A stretch of 64,000 nt of DNA from a virus. The notes under the pieces are model-generated. The model saw only the letters and a program-made list of their open reading frames with translations, did not search any database and was not told where the DNA came from. The stretch covers positions 36,725-100,724 of IMG/VR virus record IMGVR_UViG_3300044470_000379; one strand, 5' to 3'. The translations under genes and the position numbers were made by a program. Each line of letters opens with the position of its first letter. The first letter of the stretch is position 1. Of this stretch, positions 46,373 to 55,607 are shown one piece after another.

Positions 46373-48862
46373 ATGCCTATCCAATATCAAGGTTCCCTGG
46401 GCACTATCGCCTCAACGGGCGGCCCCACTTCCAGCTTCACCGGCTTTACGACCGATTCGTCGCTGACCGCCGGTTGGGTTGCTGTCGCCTTCGTGTATTG
46501 GAATACAGCCGCCTATTATCCCACGGGGATTACCGATGGGCACAACGCTTGGGTTCTAGCGCCCAACTCAATACAGTACGCCCCCAGCGGATACAATGTC
46601 GCATTGTTTGTCTCCACCATCGCTACTGGCGGGGCTCTCACGCTCACGGTTGCTTTTTCAGGAGCCGTTTCCTCTCCGACAGTCGGCGGCTTGATGTTCA
46701 GCGGCGTTTCCGGCTTTGACTTGTCGGGCGGAAATTCCGGCAATGACATCCCGACCACTCCCGCTCTCGCCGTGACGCAAGCCAATGAAGCTCTGGTTGC
46801 CGCGTTTATTTGCAACAACGCCGCCCAAAGCACTCCGACCGGCTGGACCGCTGGGCCTACTTCCAACGCCAGCTACTACGACAGCTATTACCAGATCGTC
46901 AGCAGCAAGAAAAACTATTTCTGCCCCGGCAGCGCTGCCAACCAGTATGCCGCCGCTATCGTCTCTCTTCCAGCCGTGGCAGTCACCCAGGCCATCTGGG
47001 GCAATGCCGGGGTCTCGGGAGCTGCCGTTTCTTGGACGGGAACGGCATTGGGCTCAACGACTGCGGCAAGCGACGGAAGCTATTCCATTCCCAGCTTGGC
47101 GAACGGAACTTATACGGTTACTCCGACATCGCCTGGAGTGACATTCAATCCAGCCAACCGGACCATAACGATCCTCAACGACAGCGTGTACAACATCTGT
47201 TTCACGCCCAACTTCAATTGGTGGACGAACAAAGGGGCGGTGATCGGTGCTTCCGGCGCATTCCAGCCGGAGCAGCCTACCGTTATTTATGACATCAATC
47301 CACGAATCCTGCCGGCTAATCCGGATGGCAGGATTTTCAAGATGTGGTACGAGAGTTCGGGAACCACCAAGCTTTATTACGCCGAATCGGCGGATGGCCT
47401 AACTTGGAGCCAATACAGCGGCAATCCCATCACGTTGCCGGGAGCTACTGGCGGCGCTTTCGGACCGCGTGTTGTCAAGGTTGGGATCACGTACTATTTG
47501 TATTGCACCTCCGCCCTTTATGGGGTTCCGATCAAGGTTTATACATGCTCGGACGGCTTGTCTTGGGCTCTCCAGAACGCAAATGCCGTTGCCTTGGGAG
47601 TATCGGGGTTCGATTCCGCCGGTGTCGGACAACTCAATGTTGCTGGGATCGCGAGCGGAACTTGGTATGGATACTATTGGGGTGCCCAGACTACGAGCGC
47701 ATCCACCGTGGAGTATTACCAAGGGCTGGTAACTTCGACTGACTTGATCGATTGGTCGAAAGACGGAGGCAATCCTGTTGCTGCTTTCGATGGAGGCACG
47801 CTGGCGAACGGCCAGACGTGGAACGGCGCTTCCGCTCTTGGCTTCATCGCGGTCGGAGGCAAGTATTACGCTTATGGCCAAGTAGTTCCGAATTCCTTTC
47901 CCGCCGCCGTCCCACAGCTTCCCAATGACCTGATGATGTGGAGCGCCACGAGCCCGGCGGGTCCTTGGACTGCTCTTGGCTTCTTCCCTTACTATCGGAC
48001 CGTGGCGGATGAAGGCGTTGGTAGCCTAAACGGTCAAGTTGCCGATCCATGCATCATGTCGGCTCTCGGCAACGTGTATCTGTTTTATACCGCTGGGACG
48101 GGCAATGGAGCTACGTACAACGTTAATTTGGCCGTTGCGTATTCAACAACTCCCGCTTTGTTGTTCGCCGGCAACCAAGGCGTCCTGAACGTTCCCATCG
48201 TTGGCGAACCGGAATTCAACTTCAATACCTTGGCATCGGACAACTTTAGCGGCGCATTGAGCGGCAGTTGGGTCCAGCGAGTAGTTTCCAGCGGCAACTA
48301 TTGCGCGGGAACAACCGCAAGCAACACATACCGGTCGGCCGTTCTGGGGGACAATGCCGATTCTTACTGGGGCGCTCTCACTTGGAATGACGACCAATGG
48401 TTCCGGATAACTGTCGGTGCCTGTTCTTCCAGTTCCTATGTCGGCGGCATTTTGCGCTCCGGGTTCAATCCCCTATACACGGCGCAAACCGCATATCGCC
48501 TTTACTGGAATGGCAGCACGGGATCAGGCGGAACTTGGACTATTCAGAAGTTTCTCAACGGTTCGTCCTCGTCCTTGGCAACAGGCAGCGCAACGTTGAA
48601 CACTGGCGATACCCTGACCGGCGTCGTCATCGGCACCGGCATAATGCTTTACTGGAACGATTTGCTTTTGGGTGTCGTGTCCGATTCCGGCATGGCTTCT
48701 GGCGCTCCCGGCATTCTCGTGATCCCAGAAGGCTCTCTGTCGAACGCTTCGATTACGGCATGGAGCGCTGGGAACTTTGTGGCGAGTAGCCCAACGCCCC
48801 CGCCGCCACCCCCGCCGCCACCACCATCGTCGGCGAAGCCCGTGATTTTGTTCATACGCTAG
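46373..48862 (+). CDS. receptor-binding or depolymerase-like tail protein with beta-propeller
   Basis: 829 aa. An N-terminal 200-residue beta domain is followed by a carboxypeptidase-regulatory/SdrD-B-like module near residues 205-270 (AVSWTGTALGSTTAASDGSYSIPSL). Then comes a propeller-like region with GH43/GH32-type repeats (FKMWYESSG, LYYAESADGLTWSQYSGNPI, DPCIMSALGNVYLFYTA), and a C-terminal LamG-like domain. A run of ten prolines sits near residue 815. It could cleave a surface glycan, but catalytic acids cannot be assigned with confidence. Confidence 0.65.
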   Translation: MPIQYQGSLGTIASTGGPTSSFTGFTTDSSLTAGWVAVAFVYWNTAAYYPTGITDGHNAWVLAPNSIQYAPSGYNVALFVSTIATGGALTLTVAFSGAVSSPTVGGLMFSGVSGFDLSGGNSGNDIPTTPALAVTQANEALVAAFICNNAAQSTPTGWTAGPTSNASYYDSYYQIVSSKKNYFCPGSAANQYAAAIVSLPAVAVTQAIWGNAGVSGAAVSWTGTALGSTTAASDGSYSIPSLANGTYTVTPTSPGVTFNPANRTITILNDSVYNICFTPNFNWWTNKGAVIGASGAFQPEQPTVIYDINPRILPANPDGRIFKMWYESSGTTKLYYAESADGLTWSQYSGNPITLPGATGGAFGPRVVKVGITYYLYCTSALYGVPIKVYTCSDGLSWALQNANAVALGVSGFDSAGVGQLNVAGIASGTWYGYYWGAQTTSASTVEYYQGLVTSTDLIDWSKDGGNPVAAFDGGTLANGQTWNGASALGFIAVGGKYYAYGQVVPNSFPAAVPQLPNDLMMWSATSPAGPWTALGFFPYYRTVADEGVGSLNGQVADPCIMSALGNVYLFYTAGTGNGATYNVNLAVAYSTTPALLFAGNQGVLNVPIVGEPEFNFNTLASDNFSGALSGSWVQRVVSSGNYCAGTTASNTYRSAVLGDNADSYWGALTWNDDQWFRITVGACSSSSYVGGILRSGFNPLYTAQTAYRLYWNGSTGSGGTWTIQKFLNGSSSSLATGSATLNTGDTLTGVVIGTGIMLYWNDLLLGVVSDSGMASGAPGILVIPEGSLSNASITAWSAGNFVASSPTPPPPPPPPPPSSAKPVILFIR

Positions 48863-48871
48863 GGGAGAACC

Positions 48872-49216
48872 ATGGACCCCCTTTTCATCACATCAGCCTT
48901 GCTCGCCATCGGTGCCGCCCTCGACGGGAAGAGCACTGTAGACTTCTTGACAAAAAGCAAGGGCGAGCTGGTCGAGAGCGACCCCGTCATGGTGTTCTTC
49001 TTCGGGTCGGACGATCCGACTCCCGCCCGCATGTGGGCGACGGGTGCCGTCCTCATCGTGGCTGAAATCGGAGCCGCATTCTTTGTCTCTCACTTCTGGC
49101 ATCCTGCCGTGTGGGCATTCGCCGTCCAGCAACTCGTTCAAGCTGGGTACCACACCCGTTGCTGGGTCAACAATGAGAACGTCTTGACTTCATACTTGAA
49201 CTCCGCCAAGAAGTAG
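48872..49216 (+). CDS. small membrane protein
   Basis: 114 aa with GGGGAG upstream. Hydrophobic stretches at about residues 4-18, 52-74 and 76-92 (MWATGAVLIVAEIGAAFFV, HPAVWAFAVQQLV). It follows the fibre genes, where holins and assembly proteins often lie, but no holin signature is evident. Confidence 0.6.
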   Translation: MDPLFITSALLAIGAALDGKSTVDFLTKSKGELVESDPVMVFFFGSDDPTPARMWATGAVLIVAEIGAAFFVSHFWHPAVWAFAVQQLVQAGYHTRCWVNNENVLTSYLNSAKK

Positions 49217-49291
49217 TATTAGGCTATGTGCAATTGGTGACTTTTCGGCCATAAAATGCATGCAAGTTGTTTGTTTTAAACAGCTTAAAAG

Positions 49292-49320
49292 TAGCAAAAT
49301 CTCCCGGTCTGCCGTATACT
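49292..49320 (+). promoter_or_regulatory. TAGC/TATACT leaderless promoter, copy 7
   Basis: TAGCAAAAT at 49292, 23 nt to TATACT 49315-49320, then 6 nt to ATG 49327. Confidence 0.75.
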
Positions 49321-49326
49321 AAGGAC

Positions 49327-52107
49327 ATGAGCGAAGAAACCGCAGCAGCGCCAGCGTCGGTGAATCTGACCCGCGAGATGTCCCGCACCATCACGGATCA
49401 TTTTCCATTTGAGGAGATTCGTCCAGTGCAGGAACAAGCATTAAAGCTTGTAAGTCATTGGCTGCTCGGTCCAAAGAAGTTTTGCATCCTTGAAATTCCG
49501 ACCGGAGGGGGCAAGTGTTTTTGTCTTGATACTCTTGTTTTAATGTACGACGGTACAATCAAAAAAGTGCAAGATGTACGCATTGGGGACTTGCTCATGG
49601 GCAACGATTCGACGCCCCGACGAGTACTTTCTTTGTCTCACGGCTTTGATGAAATGTACGATGTAGTTCCGATCAAGGGGGACAAATACACAGTCAATTC
49701 CCAGCACATTCTTAGCCTGAAATTCACGGGGGGTACCAAGACCAAGGGAATTTACACTAAATCCCAAGTGCCACAATTTCGCAAGTTAGGGATCAAAGCA
49801 GTATCGAATACGGTTGCGGATATTCCGTTGGAGGATTATCGTTCTTTATCTAAGACACAGAAACATCTTTTGAAGGGGTTTCGTACGGAAGTATCGTTCC
49901 CGTGGCAACCCACTACTGTTGATCCGTACTTTTTGGGGTTGTGGCTGGGTGATGGTACAAGTGACCGCCCCGAAGTTACAAGTTCGGACGTTGAGATCAG
50001 TGGATTTTTGTCCGGCTACGCTAGCGTTCTCGGGTTGGAGGTCAACTCATACTTTCATAACAACGCTTACACATTTTCATTAACTACCGGGGAGCGCGGC
50101 GGTGATCCAAAAAGCCGCAAGAAAAATCCCCTGCTTAGTATGTTGCGTGATCTCGATCTTTTGAACAACAAGCATATCCCGCAATCTTATAAATGTAATT
50201 CCCGTGAGACTCGCATGCGTGTTTTTGCTGGGCTTATTGACTCTGATGGGCATCACATAGTTCATGGTGGGTATGGGTTTATTTTTAAAATCAAACAACT
50301 TGCCGAGGATGTGGCCTATCTTTGTCGTTCCTTGGGTTTTGCCGCTTATATGAAACCGTGCAAGAAGACTTGCACAAACGCCAAAGACGGTCCAGTCGTC
50401 GGAAAGTATTGGAGAATTTCAGTATCCTCTGGGGTGGGGATTGAAAGTATCCCGTCTATTCTCCAACGTAAACAGAGTCCTCCTCGGCAACAAAAGAAAG
50501 ACCCACTTGTCACGGGCATCAAGGTGTTGCCAGCGGGGCGAGGCGAGTATTTCGGCTTTTTTGTAGACGGCAACGGTCGCTTCCTTCTCGGCGATTTCAC
50601 AGTAGTACATAATTCTGGTATAGGCATCGCCGCTGGCTCCTATGCGAAGACCCTTCCCACTTATGGCGCTTATGAGCCGGGGGCGTATTATCTCTCCCCG
50701 CAAAAAGTCCTCACGGAGCAATTGATGGGTGACTTTGAGAAGAACGGTCTCGTGGAACTCCGGGGTCAGGCGAATTACTATTGCCCTGAGTTCGACATGG
50801 ACTGCGAGTCCGCCAGCCTCGTGTTCGAGGACATGCACAACCACGAGACCTGCCACGGGTACAAGCCAGCCAAGGCCCGCTTCATCGGCAGCCCCCTCTC
50901 TGTGACGAATTTCGCATACTATCTTGCTGAGACCACGACAGCGCACCAGCTTCCCGACCGCACATTATTGATTTTGGATGAAGCCCACGGCACGGAAGAT
51001 TTGATCCTCGGCTTCACCGACACCAACATCACGCAGAAGAAATGCGACGAACACGAGGCGGGGCGGCTGCCGCTTTTCCACGAGGGCGATACCGCTCACG
51101 TGTGCGAATGGCTCAATAACATCTTCGTCCCCGCCACACAGGTAAAATACCGCCAGTATCGTACCGATCTCCAGAAGGCTCGTGACGCCGGAGATAGCGA
51201 GCAGAAATCCAAGGTTGCCAAAAAGATCAACGCTACTGACAAGTTCCTAAGCCGCATCGCCCTGTTTACCAACGCCGAGCAGCCGGAGGAATGGTTCGCC
51301 TACAGTGATTGGGACGAGAACAAGAAGAGGGGCACAGGTGATCTCATTATCAAGCCGCTCACCGCCCGGCTGTTCGCCGATCAGATTCTCTTCTGTAAGG
51401 CGAGCAAGATTTTAATTATGTCAGCCACGATTTTGGACTTCGAAACTTTTATGCGCAACCTCGGCATCGACCCCGCCGACGCGGAAGTCCTCGCTATGGA
51501 CAGCGAGTTTCCTGTTGAGAACCGCCCGATATTCTTCGACGAAGTGGGCGACATGAGCTACAAGAACATCGACAGGACCCTGCCCCTGATGGCCAAGAAA
51601 GTCGAAGCCCTTATGACTCGCTACGGCAAGTACAAGGGCCTAGTGCACTGCCAAAGCTTCCGTACCAACAAGTATCTTGTGGATTATCTCGGCACGACCG
51701 CTCAAGCTGATCGTGTATTGACGCACAGCAGTGGCGTGAAAGGCAGTCGTGAGGCTGCCGTGGAGCAGCATTATGCCGATATGGATAGCCCCACAGTTTT
51801 GTTCTCGCCCTCAATGTCGGAAGGCTTGGACCTGAAAGAAGACTTGGCACGTTTCTGCATTGTCGTAAAAATCCCCTTCGCCCCCCTCACACCTTATATT
51901 CGTGCCCGAATGCAAAAAGACCCCGACTGGTATCAATGGTTGGCGGGTCTCAAGCTGATTCAAATGACGGGCCGCGTGGTGCGTTCAAAAACAGATAAAG
52001 CCCACATCTGGATTCTTGATGCTGGATTTCGCAGCTTTCTCGCCCGCAACCGCAGAAAACTGTCGCGTTGGTGGGTAGACTCCATCATTGACATGAAGAA
52101 GTTGTAG
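49327..52107 (+). CDS. DinG/XPD-like superfamily 2 helicase with a Walker A intein
   Basis: 926 aa precursor (560 after splicing) from the leaderless ATG. Walker A is EIPTGGGK|S, split by the intein. A Cys-rich insertion (YYCPEFDMDC...ETCHGYKPAKA) resembles the Fe-S domain of XPD/DinG. LLILDEAHGTED is the DEAH box near residue 551, SMSEGLDL and QMTGRVVRS (motif VI, near 878) complete the helicase core. It should unwind DNA 5'-3' in repair or recombination. Activity requires splicing because the P-loop is interrupted. Confidence 0.8.
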   Translation: MSEETAAAPASVNLTREMSRTITDHFPFEEIRPVQEQALKLVSHWLLGPKKFCILEIPTGGGKCFCLDTLVLMYDGTIKKVQDVRIGDLLMGNDSTPRRVLSLSHGFDEMYDVVPIKGDKYTVNSQHILSLKFTGGTKTKGIYTKSQVPQFRKLGIKAVSNTVADIPLEDYRSLSKTQKHLLKGFRTEVSFPWQPTTVDPYFLGLWLGDGTSDRPEVTSSDVEISGFLSGYASVLGLEVNSYFHNNAYTFSLTTGERGGDPKSRKKNPLLSMLRDLDLLNNKHIPQSYKCNSRETRMRVFAGLIDSDGHHIVHGGYGFIFKIKQLAEDVAYLCRSLGFAAYMKPCKKTCTNAKDGPVVGKYWRISVSSGVGIESIPSILQRKQSPPRQQKKDPLVTGIKVLPAGRGEYFGFFVDGNGRFLLGDFTVVHNSGIGIAAGSYAKTLPTYGAYEPGAYYLSPQKVLTEQLMGDFEKNGLVELRGQANYYCPEFDMDCESASLVFEDMHNHETCHGYKPAKARFIGSPLSVTNFAYYLAETTTAHQLPDRTLLILDEAHGTEDLILGFTDTNITQKKCDEHEAGRLPLFHEGDTAHVCEWLNNIFVPATQVKYRQYRTDLQKARDAGDSEQKSKVAKKINATDKFLSRIALFTNAEQPEEWFAYSDWDENKKRGTGDLIIKPLTARLFADQILFCKASKILIMSATILDFETFMRNLGIDPADAEVLAMDSEFPVENRPIFFDEVGDMSYKNIDRTLPLMAKKVEALMTRYGKYKGLVHCQSFRTNKYLVDYLGTTAQADRVLTHSSGVKGSREAAVEQHYADMDSPTVLFSPSMSEGLDLKEDLARFCIVVKIPFAPLTPYIRARMQKDPDWYQWLAGLKLIQMTGRVVRSKTDKAHIWILDAGFRSFLARNRRKLSRWWVDSIIDMKKL
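49516..50613 (+). mobile_element. LAGLIDADG intein inserted in helicase Walker A
   Basis: 366 aa. It starts at Cys1 directly after GGGK and ends ...GDFTVVHN before Ser+1. Block A CFCLDTLVLMYDGT, block B NSQHILSLKF, and endonuclease motif AGLIDSDGH are clear. It is a close relative of the intein at 61461 (same MYDGTIK.V.DV, LLMG.DS.PRRVLSL.HG.DEMYD and GDFT..HNS text). Confidence 0.9.
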
Positions 52108-52148
52108 GATGAAGCTGTTCTTTAACGGCTTCCCGATTTTCCAACTTC

Positions 52149-52188
52149 GGACCTCCTGAGTATTACCCTAAACGGACTACGGAGGTCC
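52149..52188 (+). promoter_or_regulatory. hairpin that sequesters the ribosome site
   Basis: GGACCTCC (52149-52156) is a perfect complement of GGAGGTCC (52181-52188), the ribosome site of the gene starting 2 nt later. GAGTATTA lies in the 24-nt loop; if that is a promoter, only transcripts from upstream would carry the inhibitory hairpin. Confidence 0.5.
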
Positions 52189-52190
52189 AC

Positions 52191-52811
52191 ATGAAATTTC
52201 TCGCATCGTTTCTCTTGCTGGCTGCCTTGGCGGTTCCCTGCTTTGCCCAAGCCCCTCGCTATCCCGTCTCGGCAAATCGCGTCACCGATCTCAAGCAAGC
52301 CAAGCCCATGCTGCAAGAATTCTCCGGAAGCTACGGGCTCGCCGCCATCAATACGCGGACTGGCCTCGGCTTGAGCGGGACGCTCGAAGTCACGGACGGC
52401 AAGATCGATATCGTCTTCGACAAGATTTATGCCGGGCAGGGCTCCGTGGCGGACCTCGGCGCACCGCAGGTGTTCGCTTTCAGCTACATCCTCGTCGGGC
52501 GGGACACCGTGGATTCCGGTGGACTCTTTTACGCCGAGTTCAGCTACAAGACCAGCAACGGCACTACCGTAACCTTGGGCCTGCGTTTCTATCCGGCCAA
52601 ACGCTGCATCGGCGCTGCGACGCTTACCGATTCCGATGGCACGGCGACGGCCAGCTTCATAGCCTTCTTCGCTCCGGTCTCCGGCGATGTGGAATTCCTC
52701 GGCCTCCTTTCGGAAGCGTCGCAGGTTTTCAAAAGCGCCGTTGCCGAAAACTCGGTAGCAGTGTTTACGTCGTGGGCGGACGGGACTTGGCATAATCCCA
52801 ACGAACAGTAA
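52191..52811 (+). CDS. secreted or periplasmic protein of unknown function
   Basis: 206 aa. A standard signal peptide (MKFLASFLLLAALAVPCFAQ, cleavage after CFA) is followed by beta-rich text (SGTLEVTDGKIDIVFDKIYA, TTVTLGLRFYPAKRC). There is no catalytic motif. GGAGGT ribosome site 4 nt upstream is base-paired with a complementary segment. Possibly an envelope-acting accessory protein. Confidence 0.65.
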   Translation: MKFLASFLLLAALAVPCFAQAPRYPVSANRVTDLKQAKPMLQEFSGSYGLAAINTRTGLGLSGTLEVTDGKIDIVFDKIYAGQGSVADLGAPQVFAFSYILVGRDTVDSGGLFYAEFSYKTSNGTTVTLGLRFYPAKRCIGAATLTDSDGTATASFIAFFAPVSGDVEFLGLLSEASQVFKSAVAENSVAVFTSWADGTWHNPNEQ

Positions 52812-52831
52812 TAGAATCAACAACTTAGAAG

Positions 52832-52860
52832 CAGTGAAAATCCCCCGGCCCGTGTATACT
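52832..52860 (+). promoter_or_regulatory. TAGC/TATACT leaderless promoter, copy 8
   Basis: CAGTGAAAAT (variant of TAGCnAAAA) at 52832, 23 nt to TATACT 52855-52860, then 6 nt to ATG 52867. Upstream CAACAACTTAGAA is shared with copy 4. Confidence 0.7.
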
Positions 52861-52866
52861 AGGGGC

Positions 52867-53564
52867 ATGGCCACCTTAAAGCAGTTCGACCGCACCACCA
52901 TCCACCTGATGCGCCCAAACTTGAAGCTGCTCTCGCAGCCCCTCTCGCAGCCTTCGCCGCTGAGTACGGCATCGCAGCCGAACTCGGCAACGCCCGATTC
53001 AGCACTACCTACGTCACCTTCGATCTCAAACTTGCAACCAAGTCCGCTGACGGCACGGCCATCAGCAAAGAGCGCGCCGCCTACACGGAGCTTGCCGACC
53101 TGCACGACCTGAAACCCGAGTGGCTCGACAAGACCTTCCAGCACAATAGCACCACCTACAGGATCGTCGGACTCAACACTAGGGCACGCAAGGCTCCAGT
53201 GCTCGCTTCCAACCCGTCCGGCAAATGTTACAAGTTCCCCGCTTACACCGTCCTAGTCGCCATGGGCGGCAAGCCGACCGACGCCAGCCTCGACAAGGCT
53301 CGTGAAGCCAACGCCGCCGCCGACGCCACCATTGTAATCGGCCCCCGCAACCCCGACCACGCCGAGATCGAGCGCCGCGTCACCGAACTCCGTAACGACT
53401 GCCCCGAAGGCTATTACGCCGACGGCGAACTTCGCGGCAGCCAGAAGCAGATTCACGACATGCACTACCGCAGCTTTGCACGGCAGATCGCCGACTCGCG
53501 CAGCGGCAAGAAGCCGCTGTTCGGCAACACGCCCATCGTTGACCGATTCCAAGAACGGGCCTAA
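52867..53564 (+). pseudogene. phage protein gene with a single-base frameshift
   Basis: The leaderless frame MATLKQFDRTTIHLMRP ends early, but the next frame continues KLEAALAAPLAAFAAEYGIA and runs to TAA 53564 without interruption. Joining them at CGCCCAAACTTG (about 52908-52919), where one A appears to be missing from an original CCAAAACTT, restores a protein of about 230 aa of a type I recall from other large phages (MATLKQF... with a TFDLKLATK core). Either a real mutation or a homopolymer sequencing error. Confidence 0.65.
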
Positions 53565-53582
53565 GTTTCCGCCCCCGCCTCG

Positions 53583-53616
53583 CCGCCCCCGCTCATACCG
53601 GGGGCGGTTCCTTTTT
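53583..53616 (+). terminator. rho-independent terminator
   Basis: CCGCCCCC pairs with GGGGGCGG around a 9-nt loop, followed by TTCCTTTTT. Confidence 0.8.
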
Positions 53617-53631
53617 CGGGTATTATAGTGT

Positions 53632-53925
53632 ATGGCCCTTTCCTACCGACAACGGAGACGGATGCCCAAGCTGCGGGAAATCGCCTTGGTGTGGCGCACC
53701 CTCCTGTCTTTGCTTCCCATGGAAGCCGTGGAGCACGGCTGGCGGGAGTCGCAGAAGGGCGTGATCAATTATCGCATCCAAGCGTTCACAAACGGACGGC
53801 AATGGGCTGTGGATATTTATGCGGGCTCCTTTTTTTATGTTGAGATTCAGGGCCTTTTTGGGGAGACATTCCGTGGAGTGCCATCTCTCATCTTGTTTAT
53901 CAAGCGAGTCCTACAGTCGTGCTAA
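53632..53925 (+). CDS. hypothetical protein, probable leaderless start
   Basis: 97 aa. ATG 53632 lies 5 nt after TATTAT with no ribosome site, right after the terminator. The N-terminus is very basic (MALSYRQRRRMPKLREIALV) and the rest mixed alpha/beta (GVINYRIQAFTNGRQWAVDI). The following GIY-YIG gene overlaps its end by 7 nt. Confidence 0.5.
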   Translation: MALSYRQRRRMPKLREIALVWRTLLSLLPMEAVEHGWRESQKGVINYRIQAFTNGRQWAVDIYAGSFFYVEIQGLFGETFRGVPSLILFIKRVLQSC

Positions 53926-54604
53926 TCTATATCGTTTTTAACTTTGTCAACGGAAAAGTGTACGTAGGCAAACACCAAGGCGATAGTTTGCAACGGCGAT
54001 GGAGATGCCACATTAAAGCGGCCCAAAAGGGCAGCCAGACCTATTTCCATCATGCCCTCCGTAGGCACGGGATTGGCAGTTTTGGGGTGTATCCGCTTTC
54101 GAGCTACGCTTCGTCAGTTCAGGATTTGAACAATCAAGAACGGTTTTATATCGCCAAGTACCGCGCCATGGATCGTGAACGGGGGTATAATATGACGGAA
54201 GGCGGCGACGGCGGCGGTCCCCGCAACCGTGGAAAAAGTTCTCCGTTGAGTGGAGGAAAAACTTGGGGTTGGCCCACAAAGGAAAACCACAAACCGCTAG
54301 TCATATAGCGAAAAAAGCCGCCGCTCTTAGGATTAATGACCATACTTCACGTATTTGCCCAACTTGTGGACGGCAGTTTGTTACCCGGAATGCTGTGCAC
54401 TCGACTAGGATGTTTTGTTCAAAGTCCTGTTCGGGAACCTACAATATGCAAAAACGGAAGCCACGCGTTCAAAGACGGACGGTCTGTCAGTCTTGCAACA
54501 AGGCATATCTAACCCCTGCTCATCGATCAAAATTTTGTGGCTCTACTTGCCGACAACGGGCTTTTCGTCGCCAAAAGCGAATCTTTAGCGTGAGGCCTAA
54601 ATGA
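53919..54604 (+). pseudogene. GIY-YIG endonuclease with a single-base frameshift
   Basis: From GTG 53919: MLIYIVFNFVNGKVYVGKHQ (GIY-YIG), a conserved Arg region and GYNMTEGGDGG. The frame breaks near 54255-54265 at AAAACTTGGGG. The next frame resumes LAHKGKPQTASHIAKKAAAL and a double treble-clef (CPTCGRQF...CSKSCS, CQSCNKAY...CGSTCR) to TGA 54604. Adding one T to ACTTGGGG joins both. Real mutation or homopolymer error cannot be told apart here. Confidence 0.7.
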
Positions 54605-55236
54605 AGAAGAAACTCATCCCCATTCGATCCGCGGACGAACTCCAGAAAATCCTGTTCATCCAACGTTCATGCACGCGGGTGGCGAAGAACGAGATGCTGG
54701 CCCTGGTGATGCGCAACCGGGAGCCGGAGAAGTACATCCTCGCTGCGAAGAAACTCCTGGCGAAGTACGCCAGCTACCCCACGCTCACGGAGTTCGCCGA
54801 CGACCCAAAATTATCTAATGTCTACAAGTGGGGGGCCACGTTCGGCACGGCGGCGCTGGTCGGCGGGTTGATCTTGCAGGAAGTGGGGACGCTCCAGCCC
54901 GAGTTCGCCCCGGTGCTGCTCCGGGCATTCCTGCTGCTCCTGAAGGAGTTGGACCAGCCGGAGCACAAATCCTTGGTCGAGCTTCTGATCGGCGAACTCA
55001 GGGCGGAGCACATCTCCGCGTGGCAGCCGGAGCGTATCCGGCTGGCGCTGGCCGGGTTGGCCGAGACTTTTGTCGCCGTGAGCGCGCAGTTCGGGCTCAT
55101 GACCCAAGGCAAGGAGGGGGCGGCCCTCACGCCCGCGGGCAAGCGGGTGCTGATGCATCTCGCGTCCGCAGCCCGGTTCATAGACGAGATGAACGAGGCC
55201 CAGGAGAAATTCCAATCGAAAAAGGCAGAACTTTGA
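54601..55236 (+). CDS. hypothetical helical protein
   Basis: 211 aa; ATG overlaps the GIY-YIG stop (ATGA). Almost fully helical and Leu-rich (LLRAFLLLLKELDQPEHKSLVELL), with one hydrophobic stretch (WGATFGTAALVGGLILQEVGTL). It could be membrane-associated or a compact helical bundle. No family recognised. Confidence 0.6.
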   Translation: MKKKLIPIRSADELQKILFIQRSCTRVAKNEMLALVMRNREPEKYILAAKKLLAKYASYPTLTEFADDPKLSNVYKWGATFGTAALVGGLILQEVGTLQPEFAPVLLRAFLLLLKELDQPEHKSLVELLIGELRAEHISAWQPERIRLALAGLAETFVAVSAQFGLMTQGKEGAALTPAGKRVLMHLASAARFIDEMNEAQEKFQSKKAEL

Positions 55237-55300
55237 AATTGCAGTATTAGGGGCTGGGTGGATAGTCCAGACTACGCTTCACCTAAACAGGGAGACATTT

Positions 55301-55606
55301 ATGTCATTCAAGAGTTTCATCGCATCAACATTTCTAGAAGCCGAGATCGTCAAGCTTGAGGCCGCCTTCGCGGCCATCGAATCGAAAGTCGCCACCGTCG
55401 TGACCGCCGAAGCGACGAAGATCAAGGCTGATGTGGGCGTCGAGTTGGCCTATGCCAAGGCGGTGTTCGCCACGCTCGAAGGCAAGGCCAAGGCCGAAGT
55501 CGCCGAACTGGAAGCCGATGCCTCCGCAGTTGAGGTCAAGGTGAAGGCCGAAGCCGCAAAGATCGAAGCCGACATCAAGGCCGAACTCGCAAAATTGAAG
55601 CCCTAA
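55301..55606 (+). CDS. Ala/Glu/Lys-rich coiled-coil protein
   Basis: 101 aa with GGGAGACA upstream of the ATG. After a short hydrophobic start the sequence is a continuous helix with repeating KxEA...ExEADAS text, and resembles phasin-like or apolipoprotein-like amphipathic helices. CAGTATTA lies 55 nt upstream. It may coat a surface or oligomerise. Confidence 0.6.
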   Translation: MSFKSFIASTFLEAEIVKLEAAFAAIESKVATVVTAEATKIKADVGVELAYAKAVFATLEGKAKAEVAELEADASAVEVKVKAEAAKIEADIKAELAKLKP

Positions 55607-55607
55607 G

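Noticed and set aside
52122-53144. 340-codon minus-strand frame opposite the secreted protein
   Set aside because: The plus-strand genes have a signal peptide, ribosome site and promoter. The minus-strand frame is an antisense shadow with no signals.
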